The translations under genes were made by a program, and so were the position numbers. Below are positions 24,851-34,148 of a DNA stretch of 64,000 nt, piece by piece (within the stretch, counting starts at the first letter, position 1; each line of letters begins with the position of its first letter). Source of the DNA: an uncultured Hungatella sp. (GTDB lineage: Bacteria > Bacillota > Clostridia > Lachnospirales > Lachnospiraceae); the NCBI GenBank assembly GCA_910585435.1, contig CAJUEJ010000013.1, forward strand, positions 1 to 64,000, in the 5' to 3' direction. Below the pieces are notes generated by a model. That model did not search any database and was not told the origin of the DNA. It saw only the letters and a program-made list of their open reading frames with translations.

Positions 24851-27544
24851 ATGAAGGAATGGTATCAGTGTACAGGAAAGGAAGTCCTGGATGATTTGCA
24901 GGCAACAGACACCGGCCTGACAGACAGCCAGGTTATTGACCGCAGGCGAAGGTTTGGAGAAAACCGGCTGACAGAATCTAAAAAAAGCCCTGCCTGGAAG
25001 GTTTTCCTGAAGCAATTTCAGGATTTATTGGTATTGATTCTGATTGGCGCCGCGGTGATTTCCATGGTGACAGACAACATGGAAAGTACGGTAGTGATTT
25101 TTGCCGTCATCACGTTAAATGCTGTGCTGGGAACGGTGCAGCACCAAAAGGCCCAAAAGTCTCTGGAAAGCTTAAAAGCCCTGTCCGCGCCTATGGCCAT
25201 GGCTTTGCGGGACGGCAGAAAAACTCAGATTCCTTCGGCAGAAGTGGTGCCAGGTGATATTTTATATCTGGAAGCAGGGGATCTGGTGGTTGCAGACAGC
25301 CGTATCCTGGAAAGCACTGCATTGTATATAAATGAAAGCTCTCTCACCGGTGAATCCACAGCCGTGTGGAAGACAGAGAAGCCGGTGGAGCGGACGGTTC
25401 CTCTGGCGGATCGGAGCAGCATGGTATATTCCGGCTCTCTGGTTACATCCGGACGGGGGGTTGTCGTGGCGACGGCTACAGGCATGGATACAGAGCTGGG
25501 CAAGATTGCCTCCATGATGAATGATACAAAGGAGAAAAAGACGCCTCTCCAGGTCAGCCTGGACGAATTCAGCAGCCGTCTGGCAGCAGCTATCATGGTT
25601 ATATGCCTGGTGGTGTTTCTCATGAGCCTGTACAGGAAGATGCCGGTATTAGATTCTCTGATGTTTGCCGTGGCCCTGGCTGTGGCAGCCATCCCGGAAG
25701 CTTTGGGCTCCATTGTAACCATTGTCCAGGCCATGGGAACCCAGAAAATGGCCAGGGAGCAGGCCATCATCAAGGATCTAAAGGCAGTGGAAAGCCTTGG
25801 ATGCGTATCCGTCATCTGCACGGATAAGACAGGGACCCTGACCCAGAACCGCATGAATGTGGAGCAGATTATTCTGGACGGCGAAAATCTGGAGTGGCAG
25901 CAGCTAAAGACAGCAAATCCCAGACACAGGCTGTTTCTGGAGATATGTGGGCTGGTAAATGATGCGGTGCCGGGAATGGCAAAGGAGGAAGGGGAGGAAA
26001 CAGAGGGCATCGGCGATGCCACGGAGCTGGCCTTAATCAATCTGATCTGTGAGAGAGGGCTTTCCCCTGATGAGATCCGCAGGCGCTGCCCCAGGATCCG
26101 GGAGATTCCCTTTGATTCTGAGAGAAAAATGATGAGTACGATTCACAGAGTCAACTGGACGGGAAGCTGGAAAGGCATGAATGCAGGCGCAGAAGGCTGT
26201 GACCGGGTTCTCTTAACCAAAGGCGCTGTGGATATTCTTCTGGAACGGTGCAGGAAAATTGCAGAAAAGGGAACCGTACGTCCCATGACTTCAGAGGATA
26301 GGAAACGGATCCTGGAGCAGAATCAGGACTGCTCCCGCAAAGGCTTAAGAGTGCTGGCCCTGACCCTCAGGCCTCTTCGGCGAGAGGACGGACTTCTGCC
26401 TCCTGAAAGGCTGGAGCGGGATTATATATTTCTTGGGATGGCGGCCATGATGGATCCTCCAAGGCCGGAGACTGCAAAGGCGGTTCAGGACGCTAAGAGG
26501 GCGGGAATTGTGCCTGTGATGATTACCGGAGATCACAAGGTGACAGCCATGGCTGTTGCAGAGAAGGTGGGAATCCGGGAGCCGGATGACATGGCCCTGA
26601 CAGGGGATCAGCTAAATAGGATGAGAGAGGAGGAGCTGGAGCAGGATCTGGAACGTATTACGGTGTATGCCAGAGTCTCTCCGGAACACAAGCTGCGGAT
26701 CGTCCGGGCATGGCAGCGAAAAGGCAACATCGTGGCTATGACCGGCGACGGCGTCAATGATGCACCTGCATTAAAGCAGGCAGATATCGGCATCGCCATG
26801 GGGAAAAACGGAACAGAGGTATCAAAGGATGCGGCAGCTATGATACTGGCGGATGACAATTTTGCCACCATTATCAAGGCAGTGGCAAACGGGCGGAATG
26901 TGTACAGAAATATAAAAAATGCCATTGGATTTCTTTTGTCAGGCAACATGGCCGGGATTCTCTGTGTGCTTTATACTACTATCCTGGCTCTTCCTGTCCC
27001 CTTTGCACCGGTTCATCTGCTGTTTATCAACCTTCTGACAGATTCCCTGCCGGCTATTGCCATCGGCATGGAGCAGCCGGAGATGGCACTTTTAAGTGTG
27101 CCGCCCAGAAACCCAAAGAAAGGGATCCTGACCCTTGGCGTTATAAGGGATATTCTGATCCAGGGGGCACTGATTGCCGTCTGTACCATGTATGCATACC
27201 GGATTGGCCTGGCGGAAAGCCCCGGGCTTGCCAGCACCATGGCATTTTCCACCCTGACGCTGGCAAGGCTGTTTCACGGGTTTAACTGCAGAAGCAGATA
27301 CCCCTTATTTAAAATAGGAATATTCAGCAACCTGTATACGGTGATGGCATTTGAGGCTGGGATCCTGCTTCTGGCAGCGGTTCTCTTTGTACCTGGCCTG
27401 CAGATCTTATTTGCGGCAGAGGATTTAAGCAGAGGGCAGCTGGCAGGGGTATGTCTCTTTGCCTTCCTTCCCACAGCTATTATCCAGGCAGGAAAAATGC
27501 TCCGATATATTTTCTCTTGCTTTTGGAGAAAAGAACGATTATAA
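24851..27544 (+). CDS. PacL-like P-type cation ATPase
   Basis: 897 residues with the complete P2-type plan: N-terminal cation-ATPase domain, two helices, the actuator LTGES motif, helix 4, the phosphorylation site DKTGTLT with Asp325, nucleotide-binding domain, TGDGVNDAPALKQADIGIAM hinge, and six C-terminal helices. It probably exports Ca2+ or a similar cation using ATP. The helix-4 motif reads AIPEALGSIVTI, whereas Ca2+ pumps usually have PEGLPAVVT; helix 6 has NLLTDSLPAIAIG. These substitutions at the ion site leave the ion uncertain. Confidence 0.9.
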   Translation: MKEWYQCTGKEVLDDLQATDTGLTDSQVIDRRRRFGENRLTESKKSPAWKVFLKQFQDLLVLILIGAAVISMVTDNMESTVVIFAVITLNAVLGTVQHQKAQKSLESLKALSAPMAMALRDGRKTQIPSAEVVPGDILYLEAGDLVVADSRILESTALYINESSLTGESTAVWKTEKPVERTVPLADRSSMVYSGSLVTSGRGVVVATATGMDTELGKIASMMNDTKEKKTPLQVSLDEFSSRLAAAIMVICLVVFLMSLYRKMPVLDSLMFAVALAVAAIPEALGSIVTIVQAMGTQKMAREQAIIKDLKAVESLGCVSVICTDKTGTLTQNRMNVEQIILDGENLEWQQLKTANPRHRLFLEICGLVNDAVPGMAKEEGEETEGIGDATELALINLICERGLSPDEIRRRCPRIREIPFDSERKMMSTIHRVNWTGSWKGMNAGAEGCDRVLLTKGAVDILLERCRKIAEKGTVRPMTSEDRKRILEQNQDCSRKGLRVLALTLRPLRREDGLLPPERLERDYIFLGMAAMMDPPRPETAKAVQDAKRAGIVPVMITGDHKVTAMAVAEKVGIREPDDMALTGDQLNRMREEELEQDLERITVYARVSPEHKLRIVRAWQRKGNIVAMTGDGVNDAPALKQADIGIAMGKNGTEVSKDAAAMILADDNFATIIKAVANGRNVYRNIKNAIGFLLSGNMAGILCVLYTTILALPVPFAPVHLLFINLLTDSLPAIAIGMEQPEMALLSVPPRNPKKGILTLGVIRDILIQGALIAVCTMYAYRIGLAESPGLASTMAFSTLTLARLFHGFNCRSRYPLFKIGIFSNLYTVMAFEAGILLLAAVLFVPGLQILFAAEDLSRGQLAGVCLFAFLPTAIIQAGKMLRYIFSCFWRKERL

Positions 27545-27614
27545 TAAAAATTGTAAATACAGATGCAATGCAGTCTGCAAATTGGCAAAAAATAAGGCGG
27601 AGGCAGAAGACATT

Positions 27615-28514
27615 ATGAAAATTGTCACATTTGAGGTGGAAAAGAAGCAGAAACTGGGGATCTTAAACAGGGATGAACAATGGATTTACCCACTGGAATG
27701 CTTCGGTATGGAATACCGGGCCATGAGGGATGCCATCGAAGAGCTGAGCGAGTCTGAAATCCAGTTTTTAAACCATGTGGCAGGAAAGGATCCCTATGAG
27801 GTGCCGGGAGCAGCCAGAGTAGGGGAGGTGAAACTGCTGGCTCCCATATTGCGGCCAAAGCAGGATGTGATTTGCCTGGGCGTCAATTATATGGCCCATG
27901 CGGAGGAATCTGCCAGATACAAGAAGGAAGCTTTCAGCGGGGAGCGCCCCCATGCCGTTTATTTCTCAAAACGGGTCAACTATGCAACCGGGGATAAGGG
28001 GGAGATTCCAAGACATGCCAATCTGGTGGAGCGGCTGGACTATGAGGTAGAGCTGGCCGTGATTATCGGAAAAGATGCCTATCATGTATCCAGGGAGGAT
28101 GCGAGAAAATACATATTCGGTTATACTATCATCAATGATGTAAGTGCCAGGGACGTACAGAACCGTCACACCCAGTGGTATTTCGGAAAGAGCCTGGACG
28201 GATTTTTCCCTATGGGGCCGTGTATCGTATCGGCGGATGAGATTCCTTACCCGCCGAAGCTGCCTATCCGTTCCTATGTAAACGGGGAATTGCGTCAGGA
28301 CAGCAACACAGAGCTTTTGATCTTTGATATCGACCACATTATCAGTGAGCTGTCGGGGGGTATGACACTGCGGGCAGGAACCATCATTGCCACCGGTACA
28401 CCTGCCGGAGCCGGTCTGGGCTTTGACCCTCCCAGATTTTTAAAGGCCGGGGATGAGGTGGTGTGCGAGATTGAGGGGATCGGAAGACTTACCAATACTA
28501 TAGGGGATGACTGA
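27615..28514 (+). CDS. Fumarylacetoacetate hydrolase family protein
   Basis: 299 residues from ATG 27615. An earlier in-frame start at 27459 would overlap the ATPase gene, and a GGCGGAGG site precedes 27615. The C-terminal FAH domain shows VICLGVNYMAHAEES, YFSKRVNY, LDYEVELAVIIGK with the metal-binding glutamates, YTIINDVSARDVQ and ATGTPAGAGLGF. Family members hydrolyse acylpyruvates or decarboxylate oxaloacetate-like compounds. It is 71 bases behind the ATPase and 68 before an AraC regulator. Substrate unknown. Confidence 0.88.
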   Translation: MKIVTFEVEKKQKLGILNRDEQWIYPLECFGMEYRAMRDAIEELSESEIQFLNHVAGKDPYEVPGAARVGEVKLLAPILRPKQDVICLGVNYMAHAEESARYKKEAFSGERPHAVYFSKRVNYATGDKGEIPRHANLVERLDYEVELAVIIGKDAYHVSREDARKYIFGYTIINDVSARDVQNRHTQWYFGKSLDGFFPMGPCIVSADEIPYPPKLPIRSYVNGELRQDSNTELLIFDIDHIISELSGGMTLRAGTIIATGTPAGAGLGFDPPRFLKAGDEVVCEIEGIGRLTNTIGDD

Positions 28515-28582
28515 TTGTACCATAACCGTCTGGCAGCCGGATCAGCTGTCCAGGCGGTAATTTGCAAAAAAGGAGAAAAAAT

Positions 28583-29449
28583 TTGGCAGAAAAGACAGAA
28601 GGAACATTTTGGGAAAAGAGTGACCAGCAACTGGAGAATGGGTACCATGTTAAATTTGTTACAATGAGACACAATTCACCATTTCATTGGCATCGGGCCA
28701 TGGAACTTCTGTTTATTCTCAACGGAAAAGCCACCGTCACCATGGAGGGGAAAAAGTATCGCCTGAAACCTCTGGAGTTTATGGTTATGGATTCTGCCCA
28801 GGTCCATGATACAGTGTATGCCATGCCTCAGACCATGGGGGTATGTATTCACATTTCAAAAAATTATATGCGGCGCTATCTGCCGGATATTGAGCTGATG
28901 CGCTTTCAGTGCAGCCTGGATTCGATTCTTCCGCCCCAGAAAGAATCTTACACAAGGCTTTGCGAGCTGATTAAAGAGCTTACGATCCTGTATTTCAGAC
29001 AGACGCCCAGCTATCAGCTGAGAAGCAAAGCCGTGGTGCTTCAGATTCTGGCGGAGCTGGTGGAGCATTTCGGAAACAGCGTGTCAGAATCTCTCTCTGT
29101 GTCAGGACTCCATAAGCTGACCCAGTTAGAGCAGATCAGCCAGTTTGTGGAGGAGCATCATCAGGAAAAAATTACATTGCAGGACGGCGCAGATGAGCTT
29201 GGATTAAACAAAGACTATTTCTGCCGTTTTTTTAAAGAAAATATGGGAATTTCTTTTATCCAGTATGTAAATCAGGTAAGGGTCAACCATATTTATCAGG
29301 ATCTGCTTCACACAGACGGCAGTATTCAGGAGATCATGGAACACCATGGATTTTTCAATCAAAAGCTTTTTTACCGCATGTTCAAAGAAATCTATGACTG
29401 CACACCGGTAAAATTAAGGCAGAATGCTGTAGACAATCCATACGTATAA
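28583..29449 (+). CDS. AraC-family transcriptional regulator with cupin domain
   Basis: 288 residues if started at TTG 28583, seven bases after AAGGAG. The N-terminal half is a cupin-type sensor (SPFHWHRAMELLFILNG, KPLEFMVMDSAQVHDT). The C-terminal hundred residues hold the two AraC helix-turn-helix motifs (ITLQDGADELGLNKDYFCRF, then SIQEIMEHHGFFNQKLFYRM). Such proteins usually sense a small molecule and activate nearby catabolic genes; the preceding hydrolase gene is a candidate target. It ends at a terminator shared with a small gene on the other strand. Confidence 0.9.
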   Translation: MAEKTEGTFWEKSDQQLENGYHVKFVTMRHNSPFHWHRAMELLFILNGKATVTMEGKKYRLKPLEFMVMDSAQVHDTVYAMPQTMGVCIHISKNYMRRYLPDIELMRFQCSLDSILPPQKESYTRLCELIKELTILYFRQTPSYQLRSKAVVLQILAELVEHFGNSVSESLSVSGLHKLTQLEQISQFVEEHHQEKITLQDGADELGLNKDYFCRFFKENMGISFIQYVNQVRVNHIYQDLLHTDGSIQEIMEHHGFFNQKLFYRMFKEIYDCTPVKLRQNAVDNPYV

Positions 29450-29494
29450 AAAAAGGGAGCATCGCATTGGGTTCAGTGCGCTGCTCTCTTTTTT
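29448..29494 (+). terminator. Bidirectional terminator between araC-type gene and small ORF
   Basis: AAAAAAGGGAGCA (29449-29461) pairs with TGCTCTCTTTTTT (29482-29494), with an inner GCA/TGC stem. It gives a U-run in both directions. Confidence 0.85.
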
Positions 29495-29506
29495 ATCGTA
29501 TGGTTT

Positions 29507-29614
29507 TTATACATTTGCATAGTAGTCGCCGCCGTTCATAACAGTAATAGCAGCGTCACAATACTCGCTGTTCTCCAATACGAATTCCTTTACCGCATTA
29601 AAAATATTAAACAT
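29507..29614 (-). CDS. 35-residue small protein, unknown function
   Basis: On the minus strand an ATG at 29614 opens a 35-codon frame ending TAA at 29507. A near-perfect AAGGAGG (29624-29630) lies nine bases before it, and the bidirectional terminator follows directly. The product begins MFNIFNAVKEFVLENSEY and ends NGGDYYANV: an amphipathic N-terminal helix, one Cys near the centre and a Gly-Gly motif eight residues before the end. No membrane segment. Size and a Gly-Gly near the C-terminus resemble peptide-pheromone or RiPP precursors, but no processing enzyme is next to it. The strong ribosome site and tidy terminator make translation likely. Confidence 0.6.
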   Translation of the reverse strand: MFNIFNAVKEFVLENSEYCDAAITVMNGGDYYANV

Positions 29615-29787
29615 AATAAATTTCCTCCTTCATTTCAAATGATTTTGCTTGTTGTTTCCTTTGCCTTTCGACAGTTATTATGATACCATTTTGGAAGAAG
29701 GGAAAAAAGGTGCTATTTTTACTGATTTTTTGGTAATATTGACTTTAAGGCATGGACTGGGGCCACGGATTCCGGCCTGCAGCCAAA

Positions 29788-29816
29788 TTGACATCCCCAT
29801 GCAAATAGACTATAAT
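29788..29816 (+). promoter_or_regulatory. Perfect consensus sigma-A promoter
   Basis: TTGACA (29788-29793), exactly 17 bases, TATAAT (29811-29816). The transcription start would fall near 29823, which rules out the longer reading frame from 29649 and supports the GTG start at 29865. Confidence 0.9.
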
Positions 29817-29864
29817 GAGATAAATTTGCAGCAGCCGGCTTTTGGAAGCCAGAAAGGACAGCGT

Positions 29865-30797
29865 GTGAAATACGGTGTTGTGATTGTAACCTGCAATCGA
29901 AAAAAACTATTATCAGAATGTCTGGACTGCGTCCTGAACCAGACACTTCCCTTTGCGCACATAATCGTGGTTGACAACCACAGCACAGACGGTTCAGGAG
30001 AGTACCTGGACGCCCTGGCAGGACAGCAAAAAGCTCTGAAGGTTTTCCACATGAAAGAAAACTTAGGCGGGGCAGGCGGATTTGCCGTCGGAATCAAAAA
30101 GATCCTGGAGACCTGTTGCGACTGGTTCCTGATTATTGACGACGACGCCATGATTGAGAAAACATATATGGAAAAGCTGGCCCGTGCCGTCAGAGGCACT
30201 GATTACCTTGCCTGTTCCGGCACAGTCATGACAGAGGGCAGGATTGACGGCCTTCACCGCCGCAGAATCACCAATCCCTGCCTGATGTTCTTCAAACCAG
30301 TAGAAGAAAAGGAATATGAGAAGGATACATTTACCTACGATATCAGCACCTTCTGCGGCCTGTGTATCAAGACCTCCCTGGCTAAAAAGGCAGGCCTTCC
30401 CAGGGCGGACTACTTTATCTGGTTTGACGATGCAGAGTACTGTCTCCGCTTTCGCAGACACACCTCCATCTTAAATGTAAACCATGCCATTCTCAACCAC
30501 AAAACCCAGCCCTCCAAAAGCGCCTCTGTATGCTGGAAACATTACTACGGCCTGCGCAATGCCATAGATATAGGAAAAAGATATTCCACCCACCCCCGTA
30601 TGTATCTGTTCTATATATACATGAATCACACCGCTCACATCCTCATAGACAGTATCCTCCTTCTGCTGGGAAGCCCCGGAGAGGACATACGATACCGAAG
30701 ACAGATCTATACAGATGTATTAAAAGGAATCAGGCGACAGAAGCTGGGAAAAGACAGCCGATACCTCCCTGGTAGTAACAGCCCGGCCGCCCCCTGA
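29865..30797 (+). CDS. Family 2 glycosyltransferase (galactofuranosyl/rhamnosyl type)
   Basis: 310 residues from GTG 29865 (AAAGGA six bases ahead, and downstream of a consensus promoter). The GT-A fold begins YGVVIVTCNRKKLL, with VVDNHSTDGS, the metal-binding triad in LIIDDDAM, and a later WFDDAEYCLR acceptor-side motif. The C-terminal part has a weak membrane-associated helix. The insertion GGAGGFAVGI is typical of GlfT-like or rhamnosyl enzymes. It probably adds a sugar to a surface glycan at the cytoplasmic face. It leads a unit that continues into the fused cytidylyltransferase gene 54 bases later. Confidence 0.85.
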   Translation: MKYGVVIVTCNRKKLLSECLDCVLNQTLPFAHIIVVDNHSTDGSGEYLDALAGQQKALKVFHMKENLGGAGGFAVGIKKILETCCDWFLIIDDDAMIEKTYMEKLARAVRGTDYLACSGTVMTEGRIDGLHRRRITNPCLMFFKPVEEKEYEKDTFTYDISTFCGLCIKTSLAKKAGLPRADYFIWFDDAEYCLRFRRHTSILNVNHAILNHKTQPSKSASVCWKHYYGLRNAIDIGKRYSTHPRMYLFYIYMNHTAHILIDSILLLLGSPGEDIRYRRQIYTDVLKGIRRQKLGKDSRYLPGSNSPAAP

Positions 30798-30851
30798 ACA
30801 GTTGCCTCATGGCACACAGCAAAAATATAATTACAAGAGAAGGAGATAGGA

Positions 30852-32666
30852 ATGCAGGCAATTATTTTAGCAGCAGGTATGGGAAAACGCTTAAAGCAGC
30901 TGACCCGGAACAACACAAAATGTATGGTAAAGGTAAACGGTATCCCATTGATTAACCGCACCCTCAGACAGCTGGAGCAGCACTGCCTGTCCAGAATCAT
31001 CATTGTCACAGGATACGAGGGCGAGAATCTGAAAAACCATATTAACAGCCTGGAGCTTAAGACTCCCGTGGTATTTATCCACAACCCTGTCTACGACAAG
31101 ACCAACAACATCTATTCCCTGTCCTTAGCCAAAGAATACCTGTTAAAAGAAGACACCCTTCTTCTGGAATCAGACATTATCTTCGAGGACTCGGTTTTGC
31201 GCTGCCTGGCAGAAGACCCCAGGGACAGCCTTGCCCTGGTGGCCAGATACGAATCCTGGATGGACGGCACCTGTGTCCGCCTGTCCGAGGGAGATCGGAT
31301 CGAGGCCGTCATTCCCGGAAACCGTTTCCATTTCACAGAATCCGCCGATTACTACAAGACCGTAAACCTTTACAAATTCGGCCGTGATTTCTCCTGCACC
31401 CACTATGTCCCCTTCCTGGAAGCCTACACCAAGGCCCTGGGAAACAACGAATACTACGAGCAGGTTCTGAAGGTCCTGGTAGCCCTGGACGATTCCGGCA
31501 TCCGTGCCAAACGCCTGGACGAGACCCAGCGCTGGTACGAGATCGACGACATCCAGGACTTAGACATAGCAGAGTCCATGTTCGCCCCCGACAGCCAGAA
31601 AACAGCCCTGATCCAAAAACGCTACGGCGGCTACTGGCGCTACCCCAAAATGCTGGATTTCTGCTATCTGGTAAACTGCTACTATCCGCCCAAAAAGATG
31701 ATGGAAGAGATAAAAGCCAACTTCGATGCCCTGGTGTGCCAGTACCCCTCCGGCATGTACGTCAACTCCCTTCTTGCCGCCAGAAACTTTTCCCTTCGCA
31801 GCGACCAGATAATAGTAGGAAACGGTGCTGCAGAGCTGATCAAGTCCCTGCTAGAGCAGCTAAAAGGAACCCTGGGAATCATCCGCCCCACCTTCGAGGA
31901 GTACGCCCACCGCTTTGCCCCCGACAGAGTCAGGGTCTTCATCTCCCCCAAAGACGGCTACGCCTACACGGCCCAGGACATCATCCACTACTTTGAAAAC
32001 CACCCTGCAGACAACCTGGTGCTGGTCAACCCCGACAACCCCACAGGCAACTACATCCCCCGCCAGGACATAGACACATTGATCCGGTGGACAGCCGCAA
32101 ACAACACCTGCCTGATCCTGGACGAATCCTTCCTGGATTTCTGCTCCGAACCCGGCGCCACCCTGCTGGACGAATCCCTCCTGGATGCCAACCCGCACCT
32201 GATAGTAATCAAAAGCATCTCCAAATCCTACGGCATCCCCGGCCTCCGCCTAGGCATAGCCGCCAGCAGCAACCCCGGCCTTATCCACAGCCTGAAAAAA
32301 GATGTAGCCATCTGGAACATCAACTCCTTCGGAGAATTTTTCATGCAGATAGAGCAGAAATACCACAAAAACTATCTGGAATCCCTGGACCAGGTAAGAA
32401 CAGAGCGCGCCCGCCTCACAAAAGCCCTGGAAGAAATCCCCCACCTGCGGATCCACCCCTCCCAGTCCAACTTCCTCATGGCAGAACTGACCGGCACCCT
32501 CACCGCAACAGACCTAACCACCAGGCTCCTGACCCAATACAACCTGTTCATAAAAGACCTGACCCCCAAAATCCCCGCCTCAAAAGGCCAATTCATCCGA
32601 ATCGCAGTCCGCAATAAAAAAGACGACAATTTACTGCTAACCGCAATAAAAGAACTCCTAAGCTAA
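30852..32666 (+). CDS. Fused nucleotidyltransferase and PLP aminotransferase/decarboxylase-type protein
   Basis: 604 residues in two parts. Residues 1-240 form a sugar/choline-phosphate nucleotidyltransferase: ILAAGMGKRLKQLT, KCMVKVNGIPLI and LLLESDIIF, close in style to LicC or PntC cytidylyltransferases. Residues about 255-604 form a fold-type I PLP enzyme similar to histidinol-phosphate aminotransferase and CobD, with NPDNPTGNYIP, DESFLDFC and the PLP lysine Lys458 in SISKSYGIPGLRLG. Such fusions can make an amino-phospho compound and activate it as a CMP derivative, for example CMP-aminoethylphosphonate or CDP-ethanolamine-like donors. No phosphonate-synthesis genes are visible, so the substrate is open. 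LicD about 4 kb away could use the donor. Confidence 0.8.
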   Translation: MQAIILAAGMGKRLKQLTRNNTKCMVKVNGIPLINRTLRQLEQHCLSRIIIVTGYEGENLKNHINSLELKTPVVFIHNPVYDKTNNIYSLSLAKEYLLKEDTLLLESDIIFEDSVLRCLAEDPRDSLALVARYESWMDGTCVRLSEGDRIEAVIPGNRFHFTESADYYKTVNLYKFGRDFSCTHYVPFLEAYTKALGNNEYYEQVLKVLVALDDSGIRAKRLDETQRWYEIDDIQDLDIAESMFAPDSQKTALIQKRYGGYWRYPKMLDFCYLVNCYYPPKKMMEEIKANFDALVCQYPSGMYVNSLLAARNFSLRSDQIIVGNGAAELIKSLLEQLKGTLGIIRPTFEEYAHRFAPDRVRVFISPKDGYAYTAQDIIHYFENHPADNLVLVNPDNPTGNYIPRQDIDTLIRWTAANNTCLILDESFLDFCSEPGATLLDESLLDANPHLIVIKSISKSYGIPGLRLGIAASSNPGLIHSLKKDVAIWNINSFGEFFMQIEQKYHKNYLESLDQVRTERARLTKALEEIPHLRIHPSQSNFLMAELTGTLTATDLTTRLLTQYNLFIKDLTPKIPASKGQFIRIAVRNKKDDNLLLTAIKELLS

Positions 32667-32752
32667 TACATTCACCCCACAATATATTAATCCCCCCCAG
32701 GGATGTTGCCCCATCTAAAAGCCCTCTGCATTAAGAATCATATAAGGTCCGT

Positions 32753-32962
32753 CTGAAGAGAGCATGATATTGTGTCTTCCCGGGCACGCTCGCGCTACGT
32801 GAAGGTCTACGCTCCGCTTCGGTCGTTGCTAAACAAGTGCCACTGGCACTTAGCAACGTAGCGGTACATAAGGCGCTAAAAGACAGCGCCTAAGTACCGA
32901 CGGTCTTCAAGTACCCTGGAAGACACAATATCATGCTCTCTTCAGGCTACGTTGTCTCAGAG
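32753..32962 (+). repeat. Composite hairpin element, copy b
   Basis: Outer arms 32753-32780 and 32918-32945 are perfect 28-bp inverted repeats. Inside are a box GGGCACGCTCGCGCT (32782-32796), an extra hairpin built on CGTTGCTAA (about 32824-32858) and the shared core 32862-32899 with loop AAAAGAC. The shared tail GGCTACGTTGTCTC begins at 32945. It lies in the 563-base gap between the convergent fusion and glycosyltransferase genes, which otherwise holds only copy d. Confidence 0.88.
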
Positions 32963-32996
32963 ACTTCAACCACACAATCAAAAAGCTTTTACACAG

Positions 32997-33210
32997 CGCC
33001 AGAGAAAACCAGCTCCGGAAAGAGTTCCCCTCCGGTTGCATTTGCAGGAGACCTAGAACCTCTTAGCTTGCGGGAATCTGCGTTAGGGGGCAAAATCCGC
33101 ATGTCTGAGCGAAGCGAGTTCGGATTTTGCCCCCTGTTTTTAGCAGATTTTCGCAAGCTTAGAGGTTCTGTCTCCGAAACCCGCAACCGGAGGGGAACTC
33201 TTTCTGGAGC
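32997..33210 (-). repeat. Composite hairpin element, copy d (opposite orientation)
   Basis: Arms 33012-33099 and 33121-33210 form an imperfect inverted repeat of about 90 bases. It is perfect at the outer 18-base block around GAGTTCCCCTCCGG and at the inner GGGGGCAAAATCCG block. The central loop reads AACTCGCTTCGCTCAGAC on the minus strand. Outside the left arm, on the minus strand, comes AGCTGGTTTTCTCTGG (ending 32999), matching the tail of the other copies. The box and AAAAGAC core are replaced, so d is a divergent member. Confidence 0.7.
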
Positions 33211-33229
33211 GTACCCCGGAGCATCCCCT

Positions 33230-34120
33230 TCAGTGTCCTCCACATGCGCTCCTCAAAAGCCCTCCGATTACATCCACTAAAACCGTCTCCCCCCTAACCC
33301 CCATAAACCACACCCTAGCAACCCCCAACATCCCTCTCCCACTCTGCAGATACTCCCTAAAATAATACATAACACTCTCCTCCCGCAACCTCTGCCGCGC
33401 CACCCCGCTCCTGACATTTTTCCCAATACTAACCCCATGCTCATGCCCATACTCCCTATCCAGAACCAACACCGTCCTATACCCGGCCCTCTTCATCCGC
33501 TGTCCCAGAACCGCCTCCTCCTGATACAGAAAGATCCCCTCATCATACCCCCCGCACTCCCTGAAGGCCTCCGTATCCACCATAAGCATAGAGCCATGAA
33601 CCACATCCACATAAACCGCCCTTTTCCCCTGAAAATACGAATCCGGATAATTCAGCCCCCTTTTAAAGATCCTCCTGCTCACCGGCCCCATACTCAGCAA
33701 TTCCCCCCATACCCCCCGCAGAGGCCACCCGTTTTTCATATCCTTATATACACAATCCCTCATCCTGGCCGTCACAACCCCCACATCCCCATGCCTCTCA
33801 AAAATCCCCAACATCCTCTCCACACAATCCTCCGAAAAACTGACATCCGGATTGCACAAAAGCACATGGGAAGCCCCGAACCTCTTCACCGCAAACCGAA
33901 TTCCCAGATTATTCCCGGCTCCATACCCCCCGTTCTCGCCTGCCCGAATCACACGAACCTTCTGATTCTGCAGCATCAGAAGCCTCTCCCAGGAATGATC
34001 CGAAGATGCATTATCCACAATCACAATATGCTCAAAACACCCATAATCCCGAATCTTCTTCACCAGCTTCTCTGTCGTCTTCCCGTCATTATAGTTTAAT
34101 ACCACACAAACCGCCTTCAT
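33230..34120 (-). CDS. Family 2 glycosyltransferase
   Basis: 296 residues starting at MKAVCVVLNYNDG (ATG 34120, GGAGG seven bases ahead). An upstream in-frame ATG at 34141 lacks a ribosome site. The GT-A core shows VIVDNASSDHSWERL, GGYGAGNNLGIRFA and LLCNPDVSF (metal site), with QEEAVLGQRMKRAGY on the acceptor side, typical of rhamnosyltransferases. It follows the family 8 gene by 28 bases on the same strand, so the two form a small operon divergent from the flippase gene. Its coding strand is unusually rich in GGG codons at the 3' end compared with neighbours. Confidence 0.87.
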   Translation of the reverse strand: MKAVCVVLNYNDGKTTEKLVKKIRDYGCFEHIVIVDNASSDHSWERLLMLQNQKVRVIRAGENGGYGAGNNLGIRFAVKRFGASHVLLCNPDVSFSEDCVERMLGIFERHGDVGVVTARMRDCVYKDMKNGWPLRGVWGELLSMGPVSRRIFKRGLNYPDSYFQGKRAVYVDVVHGSMLMVDTEAFRECGGYDEGIFLYQEEAVLGQRMKRAGYRTVLVLDREYGHEHGVSIGKNVRSGVARQRLREESVMYYFREYLQSGRGMLGVARVWFMGVRGETVLVDVIGGLLRSACGGH

Positions 34121-34148
34121 AAAATCCGCCTCCTGTCCCATTCATCTC

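Noticed and set aside
33437..34099. 220-codon plus-strand frame rich in Pro and His
   Set aside because: Antisense to the family 2 glycosyltransferase; composition reflects the G-rich coding strand opposite.
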